From positions 124,001 to 188,000 of the forward strand of contig NZ_JAAGPD010000009.1 in the NCBI RefSeq assembly GCF_017104565.1: a DNA stretch of 64,000 nt. Reading direction: 5' to 3'. Position numbers and translations under genes: made by a program. The notes below the pieces were generated by a model. The model saw only the letters and a list, made by a program, of their open reading frames with translations. It had not been told where the DNA came from and searched no databases. Shown piece by piece: positions 43,291 to 53,210 of the stretch (positions within the stretch are counted from its first letter, which is position 1; the number at the start of each line of letters is the position of its first letter). This DNA is from Paraburkholderia sp. Tr-20389. GTDB lineage: Bacteria; Pseudomonadota; Gammaproteobacteria; Burkholderiales; Burkholderiaceae.

Positions 43291-44592
43291 ATGCTGAGGG
43301 CTGTCTATAACGCGTTGTGGTGGCTGGTCGCGCCGCTTGCGGTGCTGCGTCTTTTGATCCGTTCGCGCAAGGAGCGCGGCTATCGCGAGCATATCGGCGA
43401 GCGCTTCGGTTTCGGGCGCGGCCGCGTGCCCGAGGACGATACGCCGCTGATCTGGGTGCATGCGGTGTCGGTGGGCGAGACGCGGGCGGCGCAGCCGCTG
43501 GTCGAAGCGCTCATCAAGGCGAGGCCCGACGCGCGCATTCTGCTTACGCACATGACGCCGAGCGGCCGCGCAACGGGCGAGCAGATCTTTGGCGACCGCG
43601 TGTTGCGCTGCTATCTGCCGTACGACATGCCGCGGGCGGTGCGGCGTTTTCTGAAGGCATGGCGACCGTCCGTCGGTCTCGTGATGGAAACGGAAGTGTG
43701 GCCGACGCTGATCGACGAATGCCGGCGCGCGGACGTGCCGCTCGTGCTGACGAATGCGCGGATGTCGGAGCGCTCGTACCGGCGCGCGGCGAAGTTCGGC
43801 ACGGCGACGCGCGGCGTGTTCGGCGGCTTTGCGCGCGTGCTGGCGCAGAGTCCATCGGATGCTTCGCGGCTTTCATCGCTCGGCGCGCGCAACGTAGCGG
43901 TGCTCGGCAATCTCAAGTTCGACATGAACACGCCGCCCGAACTCGCGGCGCGCGGCCATGCGTGGCGCGCGGCGATCGGCACGCGTCCCGTGTGGGTCGC
44001 GGCGAGCACGCGCGAGGGCGAAGAGGAGCTGGTGCTGCAGGCATTCGCTGCGCTTGGCGTCGACGATGCGCTGCTGGTTGTCGTGCCGCGTCATCCGCAG
44101 CGCTTCAATGAAGTGGCGGCGCTGGTCGAAAAGAAGGATTTACGTTGCGTGCGGCGCTCGGCCTGGGCGCCGACGGGTGCGGTGGCGGCGGACGAAAGCG
44201 CCGTGCCCGAGTTGCCACGCGATGTGAAGGTGCTGCTGGGCGATTCGATGGGTGAGCTGGGTGCTTACTATGCTGCGTCGGATGTGGCGTTTATCGGCGG
44301 CAGTCTGCTGCCGTTGGGCGGGCAGAATCTGATCGAGGCATGCGGTGTGGGTGTGCCCGTGCTGATCGGGCCGCACGTGTTCAATTTTACGCAGGCCACG
44401 GCCGATGCTGTGGCTGCCGGCGCGTGTGTGCAGGTGAAAGATCCTGTCGATCTGGCCCGCGTCCTGCGGGAGTTGTTCGAGGACAAGCCTCGACGTGTTG
44501 CAATGGGGGGGGCGGCTTCTGCCTTCGCCGCTCGGCATAGGGGTGCTACTTCGCGCACCGTGGATGTGCTCACTACGCTGTTGCCTGGTTGA
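43291..44592 (+). CDS. waaA: 3-deoxy-D-manno-octulosonic acid transferase
   Basis: 433 residues from ATG 43291, with GGAGG five bases upstream (a GTG at 43276 is less likely). The N-terminal hydrophobic helix ALWWLVAPLAVLRLLI anchors it. Kdo transferase motifs: VHAVSVGETRAAQPL, METEVWPTLIDECRRADVPL, LGDSMGELGAYYAASDVAFIG and GGQNLIEACGVGVPVLIGP. It transfers Kdo from CMP-Kdo to lipid IVA, an essential step of LPS synthesis. Downstream lies a 1.4-kb gene-free repeat region before the convergent urease cluster. Confidence 0.95.
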   Translation: MLRAVYNALWWLVAPLAVLRLLIRSRKERGYREHIGERFGFGRGRVPEDDTPLIWVHAVSVGETRAAQPLVEALIKARPDARILLTHMTPSGRATGEQIFGDRVLRCYLPYDMPRAVRRFLKAWRPSVGLVMETEVWPTLIDECRRADVPLVLTNARMSERSYRRAAKFGTATRGVFGGFARVLAQSPSDASRLSSLGARNVAVLGNLKFDMNTPPELAARGHAWRAAIGTRPVWVAASTREGEEELVLQAFAALGVDDALLVVVPRHPQRFNEVAALVEKKDLRCVRRSAWAPTGAVAADESAVPELPRDVKVLLGDSMGELGAYYAASDVAFIGGSLLPLGGQNLIEACGVGVPVLIGPHVFNFTQATADAVAAGACVQVKDPVDLARVLRELFEDKPRRVAMGGAASAFAARHRGATSRTVDVLTTLLPG

Positions 44593-44689
44593 GTTGTGCT
44601 TTTTTTGATGTCTGCGACGCAGTCGCCATTCTTGCCTTCTCGGCGCGGGCTTCGCCTTTTAGTTTCTGCTCTGTGGTCTCGCTTTCGCT

Positions 44690-45236
44690 GGCGTCCGCGT
44701 TTTCGTGTTGGTAGTACATGCGTTGCCCCTGTGCGGGGCGGCACCTACTTTTCTTTGCAGCGGCAAAGAAAAGTAGGCAAAAGAAAGCCGCTCACACCGC
44801 CAGCACGTGTGATTGCCCAGGGGCTCTCAACGTCCCCGTCCCCCGCGCGGCAACGCATTGTTTTGCACCCGTTGCCAGCGCCTTGAACCGGCGCATCACC
44901 CACTCCAATCATCCGTAGCGCAGCCAGCGGCAGCGACCCGTTAGCGCCGCCCAGGTGGCAAACTGTGTGTAGGTCGTCGCGCCGTTTGCGTTGGCGCTTC
45001 TACGACACCGATCCCGCTTTTCAGTCCGGAGTGGTGCACTTCCGTTGCGACGGCCTGCACACAGTTTGCCACCTAGGCGGCAGTCGACTTCCTGGTAATG
45101 CGGTCCGTGATGCGGGAATGTGAAGCGGGTGATGCGTGCAGTTAGCACGCTGGCAACCGGCGCAAACGAGCACGATGCCGCGTGGAGCGTAAGAACTGTC
45201 GGGGGCCCGCAGGCAAGCACAAGAGCTGGCGGTGCT
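44690..45236. repeat. Large palindromic intergenic element, copy B (right arm missing)
   Basis: Left outer arm, central segment and inner arms match the other copies, but the sequence breaks off just after the right-hand CTGGCGGTG (about 45226-45234). It then jumps to the sequence that precedes the left end of the element (TTGCCTTCTCGGCGCGGGC), which is present at 44632 and again at 45237, exactly 605 bp apart. Copy B is therefore the first unit of a tandem duplication whose right outer arm was lost. Confidence 0.85.
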
Positions 45237-45294
45237 TTGCCTTCTCGGCGCGGGCTTCGCCTTTTAGTTTCCGTCCCGTGGTCTCGCTTTCGCT

Positions 45295-45936
45295 GGCATC
45301 CGCGCTTTGCCTTCGTAGTTCATGCGTTGCCCCTGTGCGGGGCGGCACCTACTTTTCTTTGCCGCGGCAAAGAAAAGTAGGCAAAAGAAAGCCGCTCACA
45401 CCGCCAGCCCGTGTGATTGCCCAGGAGCCCCATCGTCCCCGTCCTTCTCGCAGCAACACGTTGTTTTCCGCCCGTTGCCAACGCACCGAACCGGCGCAGC
45501 ACCCACTCCAATTACCCGCAGTCAGCCAGCGGCAGCGAATCGTCCGCGCCGCCCAGGTGGCAAACTGTGTGTAGGTTGTCGCGCCGTATGCGTTGGCGAT
45601 CCTACGACACCGATCCCGCTTTTCAGTCCGGAGTGGTGCACTTCCGTTGCGACGGCCTGCACACAGTTTGCCACCTGGGCGGCAGTCGAACTCTGGTAAC
45701 GCAGGCCGTGACGCGGGAGTGCGAAGCGGGTGATGCGTGAGTGAGCACACTGGCAACGGGCGCGAACGAGCACGTTGCCGCGTGGAGCGTAAGAACTGGT
45801 GGGGGCCCGCAGGCAAAAACAAGGATTGGCGGTGTGAGCCCGCTTTCTTTGCTTACTTTCTTTGCGGCGGCAAAGAAAGTGAGTGCCGCCCCGCACAGGG
45901 GCAACGCATGAACTACGAAGGCAAATCGCGGATGCC
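45295..45936. repeat. Large palindromic intergenic element, copy C
   Basis: Complete 642-bp copy. Left outer arm is the type-2 variant (CCTACTTTTCTTTGC with paired GCAAAGAAAAGTAGG); right outer arm is type 1 (ACTTTCTTTGC/GCAAAGAAAGT), so the arms are less well matched to each other than in copy A, while each local hairpin stays perfect. Central motif CCGGAGTGGTGCACTTCC is present, as are the inner arms (CACACAGTTTGCCACCTGGG on the right). Confidence 0.9.
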
Positions 45937-45970
45937 AGCAAAAAAACCCCAAAGAAAAGCCAGAATGCCG

Positions 45971-46057
45971 ACTACGTCGCAGACATCAAAAAACCAAACA
46001 GCGACTGCGTCGCAGACATCAAAAAACCAAACAGCGACTGCGTCGCAGACAAAAAAA
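45971..46057. repeat. 33-bp tandem repeat next to ureG
   Basis: ACTRCGTCGCAGAC recurs at 45971, 46004 and 46037 (33-bp period, about 2.6 units), separated by A-rich ACATCAAAAAACC. It ends four bases before the ureG stop codon and on the minus strand could serve as a degenerate T-rich transcription end. Confidence 0.85.
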
Positions 46058-46060
46058 ACC

Positions 46061-46702
46061 TCACACCACCAGCAACCCCTTGCGTTCAATAAACGAAATC
46101 ACATCGGCCAGCCCTTCAAGCGCCTTGAGATTACACATGACAAAAGGCCGCGCGCCGCGCATCTTCGCGGCATCAGACGCCATCACGTCGAGATTCGCGC
46201 CGACCATAGGCGCCAGATCCGTCTTGTTGATGACGAGCAGATCGGACTTCGTAATACCAGGCCCGCCCTTGCGCGGAATCTTCTCGCCGCCAGCGACATC
46301 GATCACATAAATCGTCAGATCGGACAACTCAGGACTGAACGTCGCGGCAAGATTATCGCCACCCGATTCAATAAACACGATGTCGGCATCAGGAAAGCGC
46401 CCAAGCATCCGGTCCACCGCTTCCAGGTTGATGGAAGCATCCTCGCGGATCGCCGTATGCGGACAGCCGCCCGTCTCGACACCCATGATGCGCTCGGCGG
46501 GCAGCGCGCCCGCCACCGTCAGCAGGCGCTGGTCTTCCTTCGTGTAGATGTCGTTGGTGATCGCGACGAGGTCGTACTTGTCGCGCATCGCCTTGCACAG
46601 CATTTCAAGCAGCGTCGTCTTGCCGGAGCCGACAGGCCCGCCGACGCCCACACGCAGCGGCGGCAGTTTCTTCGTGCGATGCATCGTATGAGGTGCGTTC
46701 AT
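46061..46702 (-). CDS. ureG: Urease accessory GTPase UreG
   Basis: 213 residues from ATG 46702 ([12 protein letters not shown]); the longer frame to 47086 is only read-through over ureF. SIMIBI GTPase with P-loop [17 protein letters not shown], metal motif [10 protein letters not shown] (Cys-Pro-His binds Ni or Zn), [18 protein letters not shown] and base motif VINKTDLAP. With UreD, UreF and UreE it delivers nickel and activates UreC through lysine carbamylation. Last gene of the urease operon; convergent with waaA across the repeat region. Confidence 0.95.
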   Translation of the reverse strand: MNAPHTMHRTKKLPPLRVGVGGPVGSGKTTLLEMLCKAMRDKYDLVAITNDIYTKEDQRLLTVAGALPAERIMGVETGGCPHTAIREDASINLEAVDRMLGRFPDADIVFIESGGDNLAATFSPELSDLTIYVIDVAGGEKIPRKGGPGITKSDLLVINKTDLAPMVGANLDVMASDAAKMRGARPFVMCNLKALEGLADVISFIERKGLLVV

Positions 46703-46728
46703 GATTCGATGGAAAGAAAAGCAAAAGG

Positions 46729-47409
46729 CTATGAGCGGAAAAGCCGCGAATACTGCGACTCGTGACGCGCCGACAGAATGCCGAGTTGCGGCGCGAAGGT
46801 ATTGATATCGTCGGGCGACGTGGCGAGCGCCTGCTTGACGGCAGCATCGATCGGCTCGCGCAGCGCGACGATGATGCGCTGTCCGGCAAGCTGTCCGAGC
46901 GGCACAGCCTTCAACGCAGCCGCCGCCTGGTTCTCGACCCAGCTGAATGCATAAGCGGCGAGGGCGGCATCGGTGGCGGCGTCGTGCGCGAATGCGGCGA
47001 ACGCGAAGGCCGTCGGCTGCCCGATCGGCGTCATCGATGCGAGCGTCGCGCGCCGCCCATCGTCGCCCCATTCGAGCGATGCGCACAACTGCCGCAACGA
47101 CCAGCCCATCTGTTCCGTCTCGCGCCGCAATTCCGCCGATTCGCGGCTCGCGAGAAACTCGCGGTTCGCCTCAGCCAACCCGGACCGATCATGCGCGCGC
47201 CAACGTTCGATCTGATGCGCGAGAAACGGCAGCTCGCCATGCGCAAGCACATCCGACAGACCGCTTCTGATCCACGCGCAAGCCGTCTCGGCATCGGTGA
47301 CGAACTGCGCTTCGATGGCCGCTTCGAGCCCCTGCGAATAGCTGAACGCACCGATCGGCAGCGCCGGCGATGCGAGATGCAGCAGCGCAGTCAGTTCAGC
47401 GATGCGCAT
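46729..47409 (-). CDS. ureF: Urease accessory protein UreF
   Basis: 226 residues from ATG 47409, overlapping the ureE end by 14 bases. All-alpha protein with the conserved opening [25 protein letters not shown] and [18 protein letters not shown]. UreF bridges UreD and UreG in the urease activation complex and gates nickel transfer. The frame is open further upstream to 47595, but that part is the His-codon-rich 3' end of ureE read in another frame. Confidence 0.95.
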   Translation of the reverse strand: MRIAELTALLHLASPALPIGAFSYSQGLEAAIEAQFVTDAETACAWIRSGLSDVLAHGELPFLAHQIERWRAHDRSGLAEANREFLASRESAELRRETEQMGWSLRQLCASLEWGDDGRRATLASMTPIGQPTAFAFAAFAHDAATDAALAAYAFSWVENQAAAALKAVPLGQLAGQRIIVALREPIDAAVKQALATSPDDINTFAPQLGILSARHESQYSRLFRS

Positions 47410-48028
47410 GTCGATGGCCGTGGTCATGATCGTGACCACACGACGAACCGCAATCGCCATGATCGTGACCATGAGCGTGAGCATGCGAATGATCGTGCGA
47501 GTGCGTATGCCCATGATGCTCGCCATACACCTGCTGCGCGAGCGCATAGTCTTCGGCAAACGTCTCGTCGTGACCATGCCGATGGCCGCCGCCATACGCG
47601 CCCGTTTCGGGCTGGAACGGCATCTCGACCTGATCGACGGAAGCGCCGAGCCGCTTGAGCATATCGGCGAGCACAGGATCGTATTCGAGCTTCAGATAAT
47701 CCGCGCCGACTTCGACGGGCGTGTGCCGGTTGCCGAGGTGATACGCAGCGCGCGTCAGCGTCAGCACGTCGGGCGCGCGCACGTACAGCACCGATTCAGG
47801 CGCCGCGACCACGCGTACCAGACCGCCATCGTCGGCGACGAGCACATCGCCGTCGCGCAACACCGTGCCGCGCGGCAGCACCAGCGCGATTGCTTCGCCG
47901 TTGTCGAGCGTGGCGGCGAGGCGGCTCTTGCAGCGCGCATCGAACGCCAGCGTGAGCGTCGGTGCGCGTTTGATCAGGACGGGCGCAAGTTTGATATGTG
48001 CGCCCAACAGCTTGTCGATCGTTCGCAT
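47396..48028 (-). CDS. ureE: Urease nickel metallochaperone UreE
   Basis: 210 residues. N-terminal beta domain ([38 protein letters not shown]) and ferredoxin-like middle with the conserved [12 protein letters not shown] nickel site. From about residue 148 the tail is extremely His-rich (HRHGHDETF, then [21 protein letters not shown] and a [18 protein letters not shown] end), about 20 histidines and two cysteines. Such tails store several nickel ions. Only one base separates the ureC stop from the ureE start. Confidence 0.95.
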   Translation of the reverse strand: MRTIDKLLGAHIKLAPVLIKRAPTLTLAFDARCKSRLAATLDNGEAIALVLPRGTVLRDGDVLVADDGGLVRVVAAPESVLYVRAPDVLTLTRAAYHLGNRHTPVEVGADYLKLEYDPVLADMLKRLGASVDQVEMPFQPETGAYGGGHRHGHDETFAEDYALAQQVYGEHHGHTHSHDHSHAHAHGHDHGDCGSSCGHDHDHGHRHAHR

Positions 48029-48029
48029 G

Positions 48030-49736
48030 TCAGAACAGGAAATAGCGTTGCGCCATCGGCAGGACTTTCGCCGGCTCGCAGGTCAGCAACTGTCCATCGG
48101 CGATCACCTGATACGTCTCGGGATCGACGCTGATCGACGGCTGCCACGCGTTGTGGATCATGTGCGCCTTCGAGACGCTGCGGCAGTTCTTCACTGCAAC
48201 GATACGCTTGCTCAGGCCGTAGCGCCCGGCAATGTTCGCATCGAGCGCCATCTGCGAAACGAAGGTCAGCGAGGTGCGCCCCAGGGCGCCGCCGCGCGTG
48301 CCGAACATCTCGCGATAATGCACGGGCTGCGGCGTCGGAATCGACGCATTCGGGTCGCCCATCTGCGCCATCGCGATCATGCCGCCCTTCAGGATCAGCG
48401 CAGGCTTGACGCCGAAGAACGCCGGTTCCCAGAACACGATATCGGCCCATTTGCCCGGCTCGATCGAACCGACTTCGTGCGCGATGCCATGCGTGAGCGC
48501 CGGATTGATCGTGTACTTCGCGACATAGCGCTTCGCGCGGAAGTTGTCGTTGCGCGCATTGTCCTCGGGCAGCGCGCCACGCTGCACCTTCATCTTGTGC
48601 GCGGTCTGCCACGTGCGGATGATCACTTCGCCGACCCGGCCCATCGCCTGCGAATCGGACGAGATCATCGACAGCGCGCCGAGATCGTGAAGGATGTCTT
48701 CGGCCGCGATCGTCTCGCGGCGAATGCGCGATTCGGCGAACGCGATGTCTTCCGCAATCGACGGGTCGAGGTGATGGCAGACCATCAGCATGTCGAGATG
48801 TTCGTCGAGCGTGTTGACGGTGTACGGGCGCGTCGGATTCGTCGACGACGGCAGCACGTTCGCTTCGCCGCAGACCTTGATGATGTCGGGCGCGTGGCCG
48901 CCGCCCGCGCCTTCCGTGTGATACGTGTGGATCGTGCGGCCCTTGAACGCGGCCACCGTCGCTTCGACGAAGCCCGCTTCGTTCAAGGTATCGGTGTGGA
49001 TCGCGACCTGCGTGTCGGTATCGTCGGCAACGGAGAGACAGTTGTCGATCGCGGCGGGCGTCGTGCCCCAGTCCTCGTGCAGCTTCAGGCCGATCGCGCC
49101 CGCCGCGATCTGTTCGAGCGCGGGCTGCGGCTGGCTCACATTGCCCTTGCCGAGAAAGCCGAGATTCATCGGATAGCCGTCGGCCGCCTGCAGCATGCGC
49201 TCCATATGCCACGGCCCAGGCGTGCAGGTCGTCGCATTGGTGCCCGTCGCGGGGCCCGTGCCGCCGCCCAGCATCGTCGTTACGCCGCTCGCGAGCGCTT
49301 CGTCGATCTGCTGCGGGCTGATGAAGTGAATGTGCGTGTCGATACCGCCTGCCGTCACGATCATCCCTTCGCCCGCGATCACTTCCGTTGCCGCGCCGAT
49401 CGCGATCGTCACGCCGGGTTGAATGTCGGGATTGCCCGCCTTGCCGATCGCCGCGATGCGGCCGTTCTTGATGCCGATGTCGGCCTTGACGATGCCCCAG
49501 TGGTCGAGAATCAGCGCGTTCGTCACGACGGTATCGACCACGTCGGCCGCAACGCGCTGCGACTGGCCCATGCCGTCGCGAATCACCTTGCCGCCGCCGA
49601 ACTTCACTTCCTCGCCGTAGATCGTGTAGTCGCGCTCGACTTCGATCAGCAGGTCCGTATCCGCGAGACGCACGCGGTCGCCCGTCGTCGGGCCGAACAT
49701 TTCCGCGTACGCGCGGCGGCCAATGCGTAATGTCAT
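48030..49736 (-). CDS. ureC: Urease alpha subunit
   Basis: 568 residues, standard length. Nickel ligands and catalytic residues are all present: His135 and His137 ([11 protein letters not shown]), carbamylated Lys218 (GLKLHEDWG), His220, His247 ([10 protein letters not shown]), His273 ([10 protein letters not shown]), the flap Cys-His-His (MVCHHLDPS, 320-322) and Asp361 ([13 protein letters not shown]). It hydrolyses urea to ammonia and carbamate in the cytoplasm. Co-transcribed with ureA, ureB and the accessory genes. The downstream 64 bp to ureB contains short CGCGAA repeats without evident function. Confidence 0.97.
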   Translation of the reverse strand: MTLRIGRRAYAEMFGPTTGDRVRLADTDLLIEVERDYTIYGEEVKFGGGKVIRDGMGQSQRVAADVVDTVVTNALILDHWGIVKADIGIKNGRIAAIGKAGNPDIQPGVTIAIGAATEVIAGEGMIVTAGGIDTHIHFISPQQIDEALASGVTTMLGGGTGPATGTNATTCTPGPWHMERMLQAADGYPMNLGFLGKGNVSQPQPALEQIAAGAIGLKLHEDWGTTPAAIDNCLSVADDTDTQVAIHTDTLNEAGFVEATVAAFKGRTIHTYHTEGAGGGHAPDIIKVCGEANVLPSSTNPTRPYTVNTLDEHLDMLMVCHHLDPSIAEDIAFAESRIRRETIAAEDILHDLGALSMISSDSQAMGRVGEVIIRTWQTAHKMKVQRGALPEDNARNDNFRAKRYVAKYTINPALTHGIAHEVGSIEPGKWADIVFWEPAFFGVKPALILKGGMIAMAQMGDPNASIPTPQPVHYREMFGTRGGALGRTSLTFVSQMALDANIAGRYGLSKRIVAVKNCRSVSKAHMIHNAWQPSISVDPETYQVIADGQLLTCEPAKVLPMAQRYFLF

Positions 49737-49800
49737 GTTTGAGAGGTTCCTGAATAGGTCCGCGAATGTGCCCGCGAACAGGCCCGCGAATGCGCAGCTA

Positions 49801-50106
49801 TCACAGCTTGCCCATCACCTTGCCATTGAAGCCATAGACGACGCGATCGCCCGCCAGCGCGACGAGTTCGACGGTGCGTTCCTGGCCCGGCTCGAAGCGC
49901 ACGGCAGTGCCTGCCGCAATGTTCAAGCGGAAGCCGCGCGCAGTTTCGCGATCGAATGACAGCGCCGCGTTGACTTCGTAGAAGTGGTAGTGCGAGCCGA
50001 CCTGCACCGGACGATCGCCCGTGTTCGACACTGTGACCGAAACGGTCGCGCGCCCTGCGTTGAGTTCGAGTTCGCCGTCGTCGGTAATCAGTTCGCCTGG
50101 GATCAT
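49801..50106 (-). CDS. ureB: Urease beta subunit
   Basis: 101 residues, separate from ureA as is usual in Burkholderiaceae. Typical opening [19 protein letters not shown] and [17 protein letters not shown], then [19 protein letters not shown]. Structural subunit of the (alpha-beta-gamma)3 enzyme. It starts ten bases after the ureA stop. Confidence 0.96.
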   Translation of the reverse strand: MIPGELITDDGELELNAGRATVSVTVSNTGDRPVQVGSHYHFYEVNAALSFDRETARGFRLNIAAGTAVRFEPGQERTVELVALAGDRVVYGFNGKVMGKL

Positions 50107-50116
50107 GCGCGCCTCG

Positions 50117-50419
50117 TCACGGAATGGGGTGATGGACGGTCACGAGCTTGGTGCCGTCGGGGAAGGTGGCTTCGACCTGGATATCGGGAATCATCTCGGG
50201 CACGCCGTCCATCACGTCGTCGCGCGTGAGCAGCGTGGTGCCGTAGTGCATGACTTCGGCGACCGTCTTGCCGTCGCGCGCGGCTTCCATCAGCGCCGCC
50301 GTGATAAATGCGACGGCTTCCGGATAGTTGAGCTTGAGTCCGCGTGCGCGGCGCCGTTCCGCGAGCAGCGCGGCCGTGAAGATCAGGAGTTTGTCTCTTT
50401 CGCGTGGAGTGAGCTTCAT
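50117..50419 (-). CDS. ureA: Urease gamma subunit
   Basis: 100 residues from ATG 50419 ([20 protein letters not shown]); longer frames upstream are read-through. Conserved [34 protein letters not shown] and the TVHHPIP end. It begins 118 bp after the end of an amino-acid-type binding-protein gene that separates it from ureD. This placement is unusual, since ureD is normally next to ureA. Confidence 0.96.
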   Translation of the reverse strand: MKLTPRERDKLLIFTAALLAERRRARGLKLNYPEAVAFITAALMEAARDGKTVAEVMHYGTTLLTRDDVMDGVPEMIPDIQVEATFPDGTKLVTVHHPIP

Positions 50420-50537
50420 CGCATTCGTTGTGTGGCGCCCGCATGGAGGCGGGCGCGTGAGTCGTTCTATGGATGCATGGGCGGCGCACGTCGTACGCAG
50501 CGCCGCCTCACGATACCAGCTTCTACCGACGCACCGC

Positions 50538-51338
50538 TTACAGATCGGCCGGCAGTCCCGTGCCGAACCATTTCTTCGACATCGCGTTGAGCGTGCCGTC
50601 GTGCTTCGCTTGCGCGATGGCGGCATCGACCTTCTGCTGCAGACGCGGCTCGTTCTTGTTGAGCCCCACGAAGCACGGTGAGTTCTTGATCACGAACTTC
50701 GGTTCCGGACGGCGCGGCGGGTTCTTCGCGAGAATCGCCGCGGCGACGATATTGCCTGCCGCGATCAGTTGCACCTGGCCCGACAGGAACGCGGCGATGG
50801 TCGCGTTGTTGTCTTCGAAGCGTTTGATGGTCGCATTGGGCGCCATCTGCGTGAGCGCGATTTCTTCGAGCGCGCCGCGCGTTGCGCCGACGGTCTTGCC
50901 CGTCAGATCGGCGGGGCTGCTCACCTTGACGTCTGCGGGACCGAATACGCCTTGATAGTAGGGCGCATAGGCCGACGAAAAGTCGATGACCTTCTCGCGC
51001 TCCGCTGTCTTGCCGAGCGACGAGATCACAAGATCGACCTTGTTGGTTTGCAGATACGGAATCCGGTTCGCGCTGTTGACGGGTACCAGTTCGAGCTTCA
51101 CGTTCATCGACTTCGCGAGCAGCGCGGCCGTATCGATGTCGTAGCCTTGCGGCTTCAGATCCGGACCGACCGAGCCGAACGGCGGATAGTCTTCGGGCAC
51201 GGCGACCTTGAGGACGCCTGCCTTCGCGATGTTGTCGAGTGCGTCGGCGTGCGCGAAGGGCGCGGCGAGCAGGAGTGGTGCGAGCAGCAGCGTGGCGAGC
51301 CACGCGCGGCGCGGGAGATGGGCGGTTGTACAGGTCAT
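50538..51338 (-). CDS. Periplasmic solute-binding protein (amino-acid type, SBP_bac_3)
   Basis: 266 residues from ATG 51338. Sec signal peptide with hydrophobic core [18 protein letters not shown], mature start [10 protein letters not shown]. Family 3 binding-protein pattern: [51 protein letters not shown] (aligned with the classic signature), and [16 protein letters not shown]. It should bind an amino acid or similar small N compound in the periplasm, but no permease or ATPase partner is adjacent. It sits between ureD and ureA in the same orientation; the gap to ureD contains a strong hairpin. Perhaps recruited to the nitrogen regulon or shared with a transporter elsewhere. Confidence 0.88.
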   Translation of the reverse strand: MTCTTAHLPRRAWLATLLLAPLLLAAPFAHADALDNIAKAGVLKVAVPEDYPPFGSVGPDLKPQGYDIDTAALLAKSMNVKLELVPVNSANRIPYLQTNKVDLVISSLGKTAEREKVIDFSSAYAPYYQGVFGPADVKVSSPADLTGKTVGATRGALEEIALTQMAPNATIKRFEDNNATIAAFLSGQVQLIAAGNIVAAAILAKNPPRRPEPKFVIKNSPCFVGLNKNEPRLQQKVDAAIAQAKHDGTLNAMSKKWFGTGLPADL

Positions 51339-51375
51339 GTCGGCGATGGGCTTCGGCGTGTGATTTTTAGCGGAT

Positions 51376-51409
51376 CTCGCAGACGCATGTCGAGGCATGC
51401 GTCTGCGAG
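51376..51409. promoter_or_regulatory. 14-bp perfect stem-loop between ureD and the binding-protein gene
   Basis: CTCGCAGACGCATG pairs perfectly with CATGCGTCTGCGAG across a six-base loop. No T-run follows on the minus strand, so it is not a standard intrinsic terminator. In the operon transcript it could act in RNA processing, stabilise the downstream mRNA or partly block read-through. Confidence 0.6.
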
Positions 51410-51532
51410 GCGCCAATAGCAGCAAAGGCTATGCCATGCTTTATGTGAAAGGCTTGGCCGATTGTCGCGCAGCGCTGTTGCACCACGTCGACGCGCAGAC
51501 GTGCCCGATGATGGTGCGCCGAGGTTGATCGC

Positions 51533-52414
51533 TCAGGTCGTCCAGAGACGCAGCGGCGTCGCCTCGACACGATGCACGATTGGCCGCAGATGCAACCAGC
51601 ATTGGGTCAACGCATGCTGGAGCGTTTCCATCGATCGCGCGACGCCTCGCACGATCAGCACGCCGGGACAGACACACGATGCAGCGGCGCGGATCGTATC
51701 GTCGAAGGGCAACTGCGCGGTGACCGACTCGGCGAGCGCGTCGTCGCATCGAGGGCTGACGGCCCACAGCGTGCCGAATGCAGGGAAGTGCGCGAGGCCT
51801 TGCGGCGCGTTGCGCAACGGGTCGCCGGCGGCGAGCTTCGTGCGCTCGAACCACAACGGCTGACCATCGGCGCCGACGATGCGTGAGACCGCGCGCAGTT
51901 GACCCGCCGACCATGTTTCGCCCGCCGCCTGCCGGCCGAGCTGGGTTGCGTCCCAGCCGAGCGCCGTCGCGCCTTCGTCGAGTGAGAGCGTGAAGTCGAG
52001 CGCAGCGTTCGCGTGATCGAAGACGATGTTGTTCTGGGGCAGCCAGTCGAGCTTCGCGTTCGCGCCGACGCGAATCGCGATGCGCTGTTGCGCCGTGCGC
52101 CCATTGGACTTGTACCACTTGGTTGCACCGGGCGTCGTCAGCACGGCATGCGTGTCGGCGCCGAGGCGAATGTCGATATCGAGCCGGTCGCCACCTGCCA
52201 CGCCGCCGGGCGGATGCACGATGACGGCGTGGCAGATCGACGGTCCCTCGGGATAGAGGGGCCGTTGCAGTCGCAGGGGCCCTTCGTGCAGCCGGTGCGC
52301 GAGGGTCGTGCGTTCGCCGTGCCGGGCGAAGCCGAGTTCGAGCCGCGCGCGCCATTGGGCGTGCGAGGGGTCGTCGATGGAGGCGAGTGTGGCGTGCTGT
52401 TCGTGTAGCGACAT
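51533..52414 (-). CDS. ureD: Urease accessory protein UreD
   Basis: 293 residues, no signal peptide. Family hallmarks: [56 protein letters not shown] and [16 protein letters not shown]. UreD (UreH) forms the scaffold that binds apo-urease and channels nickel from UreG. It starts 36 bp after the end of urtE, so the transporter and urease genes most likely share one transcript. The next gene downstream is an unrelated binding protein rather than ureA. Confidence 0.95.
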   Translation of the reverse strand: MSLHEQHATLASIDDPSHAQWRARLELGFARHGERTTLAHRLHEGPLRLQRPLYPEGPSICHAVIVHPPGGVAGGDRLDIDIRLGADTHAVLTTPGATKWYKSNGRTAQQRIAIRVGANAKLDWLPQNNIVFDHANAALDFTLSLDEGATALGWDATQLGRQAAGETWSAGQLRAVSRIVGADGQPLWFERTKLAAGDPLRNAPQGLAHFPAFGTLWAVSPRCDDALAESVTAQLPFDDTIRAAASCVCPGVLIVRGVARSMETLQHALTQCWLHLRPIVHRVEATPLRLWTT

Positions 52415-52450
52415 GCGGCGAGGATAGCAGTTGATGGCGTTCCTCGGGCG

Positions 52451-53143
52451 TCACACCGCGATCAGATGGCGCACGCCGTCGGCGTCCATATTGACGCCTT
52501 CGCCGCCTGCGACGATCTCGCCGCGGCTCATCACCCAGTAGCGGTCGGCGATGGCTTTGGCGAAGTCGTAGTACTGCTCGACGAGCAACACGGTGAGACC
52601 CATTTCCTCAACGAGTTGCCTGAGGGTTCTGCCGATGTCCTGGATGATCGACGGTTGAATGCCTTCTGTCGGTTCATCGAGGATCAGCAATTGCGGTTCG
52701 CTCATGAGTGCGCGGCCGATGGCCAGTTGTTGCTGCTGACCGCCGGACAGGTCGCCGCCGCGGCGTGATTTCATGTCCTTCAGGACGGGGAAGAGTTCGT
52801 AGATTCTGTCCGGGATTTTCTTCGGAGCTTTTTTGCTGGCTGCGCCCACCAGCAGGTTTTCTTCGATCGTCAGTCTCGGGAAGATGTCCCGGCCTTGTGG
52901 CACATAAGCGAGTCCCTGCGCGACTCGGGCGTGCGGAGCGAGTTTTGTTATCGGCGTGTCACGCCAGCTGATTTCGCCGGTTTTGATGGGGGCTACGCCC
53001 ATCAGGGTTCTTAATAGCGTCGTCTTGCCGACGCCATTTCGCCCTAGCAGCACGGTCAGTTTTCCGTCCGGTACGGTTAGCTTCACATTTCTTAATATGT
53101 GGCTGCCGCCGTAGTACTGGTTCAGGTTTTCTACTTCAAGCAT
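52451..53143 (-). CDS. urtE: Urea ABC transporter ATPase UrtE
   Basis: 230 residues, LivF-like. Walker A LLGRNGVGKTTLLR, Q-loop YVPQGRDIFPRLT, signature LSGGQQQQLAIGRAL, Walker B LLILDEPTEGIQPS, switch His replaced by the family's LLVEQYYDFA (Gln in place of His is usual in LivF/UrtE). It powers high-affinity urea import together with UrtD. It is separated from urtD by 814 bp containing palindromic element copy D, whereas the other urt genes overlap or abut. Confidence 0.95.
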   Translation of the reverse strand: MLEVENLNQYYGGSHILRNVKLTVPDGKLTVLLGRNGVGKTTLLRTLMGVAPIKTGEISWRDTPITKLAPHARVAQGLAYVPQGRDIFPRLTIEENLLVGAASKKAPKKIPDRIYELFPVLKDMKSRRGGDLSGGQQQQLAIGRALMSEPQLLILDEPTEGIQPSIIQDIGRTLRQLVEEMGLTVLLVEQYYDFAKAIADRYWVMSRGEIVAGGEGVNMDADGVRHLIAV

Positions 53144-53210
53144 GTCGGTTCCTTTTTTTGCCTTCTTGCGGCAGGCGGCCTTTTTTTTGCTGGTCTTTCT
53201 TTGTTGTCGC

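Larger units (their letters stand above)
44593..46060. repeat. Gene-free repeat region between waaA and ureG
   Basis: 1.47 kb between convergent genes is entirely repeat: element copy B (truncated), element copy C, and a short tandem repeat. The outer borders are themselves inverted: TTTTTTGATGTCTGCGACG near 44602 reappears reversed as CGTCGCAGACATCAAAAAA near 45974 and 46007. No protein gene is credible here; short frames are Arg/Pro/Ala-rich and shift between copies. Confidence 0.85.

Noticed and set aside
41051-46057. Tandem repeats as possible CRISPR arrays
   Set aside because: The units are 16-33 bp and directly adjoining, with no unique spacers and no cas genes.
44596-46765. Frames up to 342 codons in the waaA-ureG gap
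   Set aside because: They run through repeats and antisense to ureG; no family motif, start site or conserved reading between copies.
47865-49730. Long plus-strand frame of 621 codons opposite ureC
   Set aside because: Antisense shadow of a high-GC gene; very Arg/His/Ala-rich with no motif, while ureC on the other strand is complete.
49737-49800. Short CGCGAA-containing repeats between ureC and ureB
   Set aside because: Only about three imperfect units in 64 bp; too little to call a functional element.
51441-52454. 337-codon minus-strand frame overlapping ureD
   Set aside because: Out-of-frame reading of ureD, Arg/Ala/Pro-rich without motifs; ureD has all family residues in its own frame.
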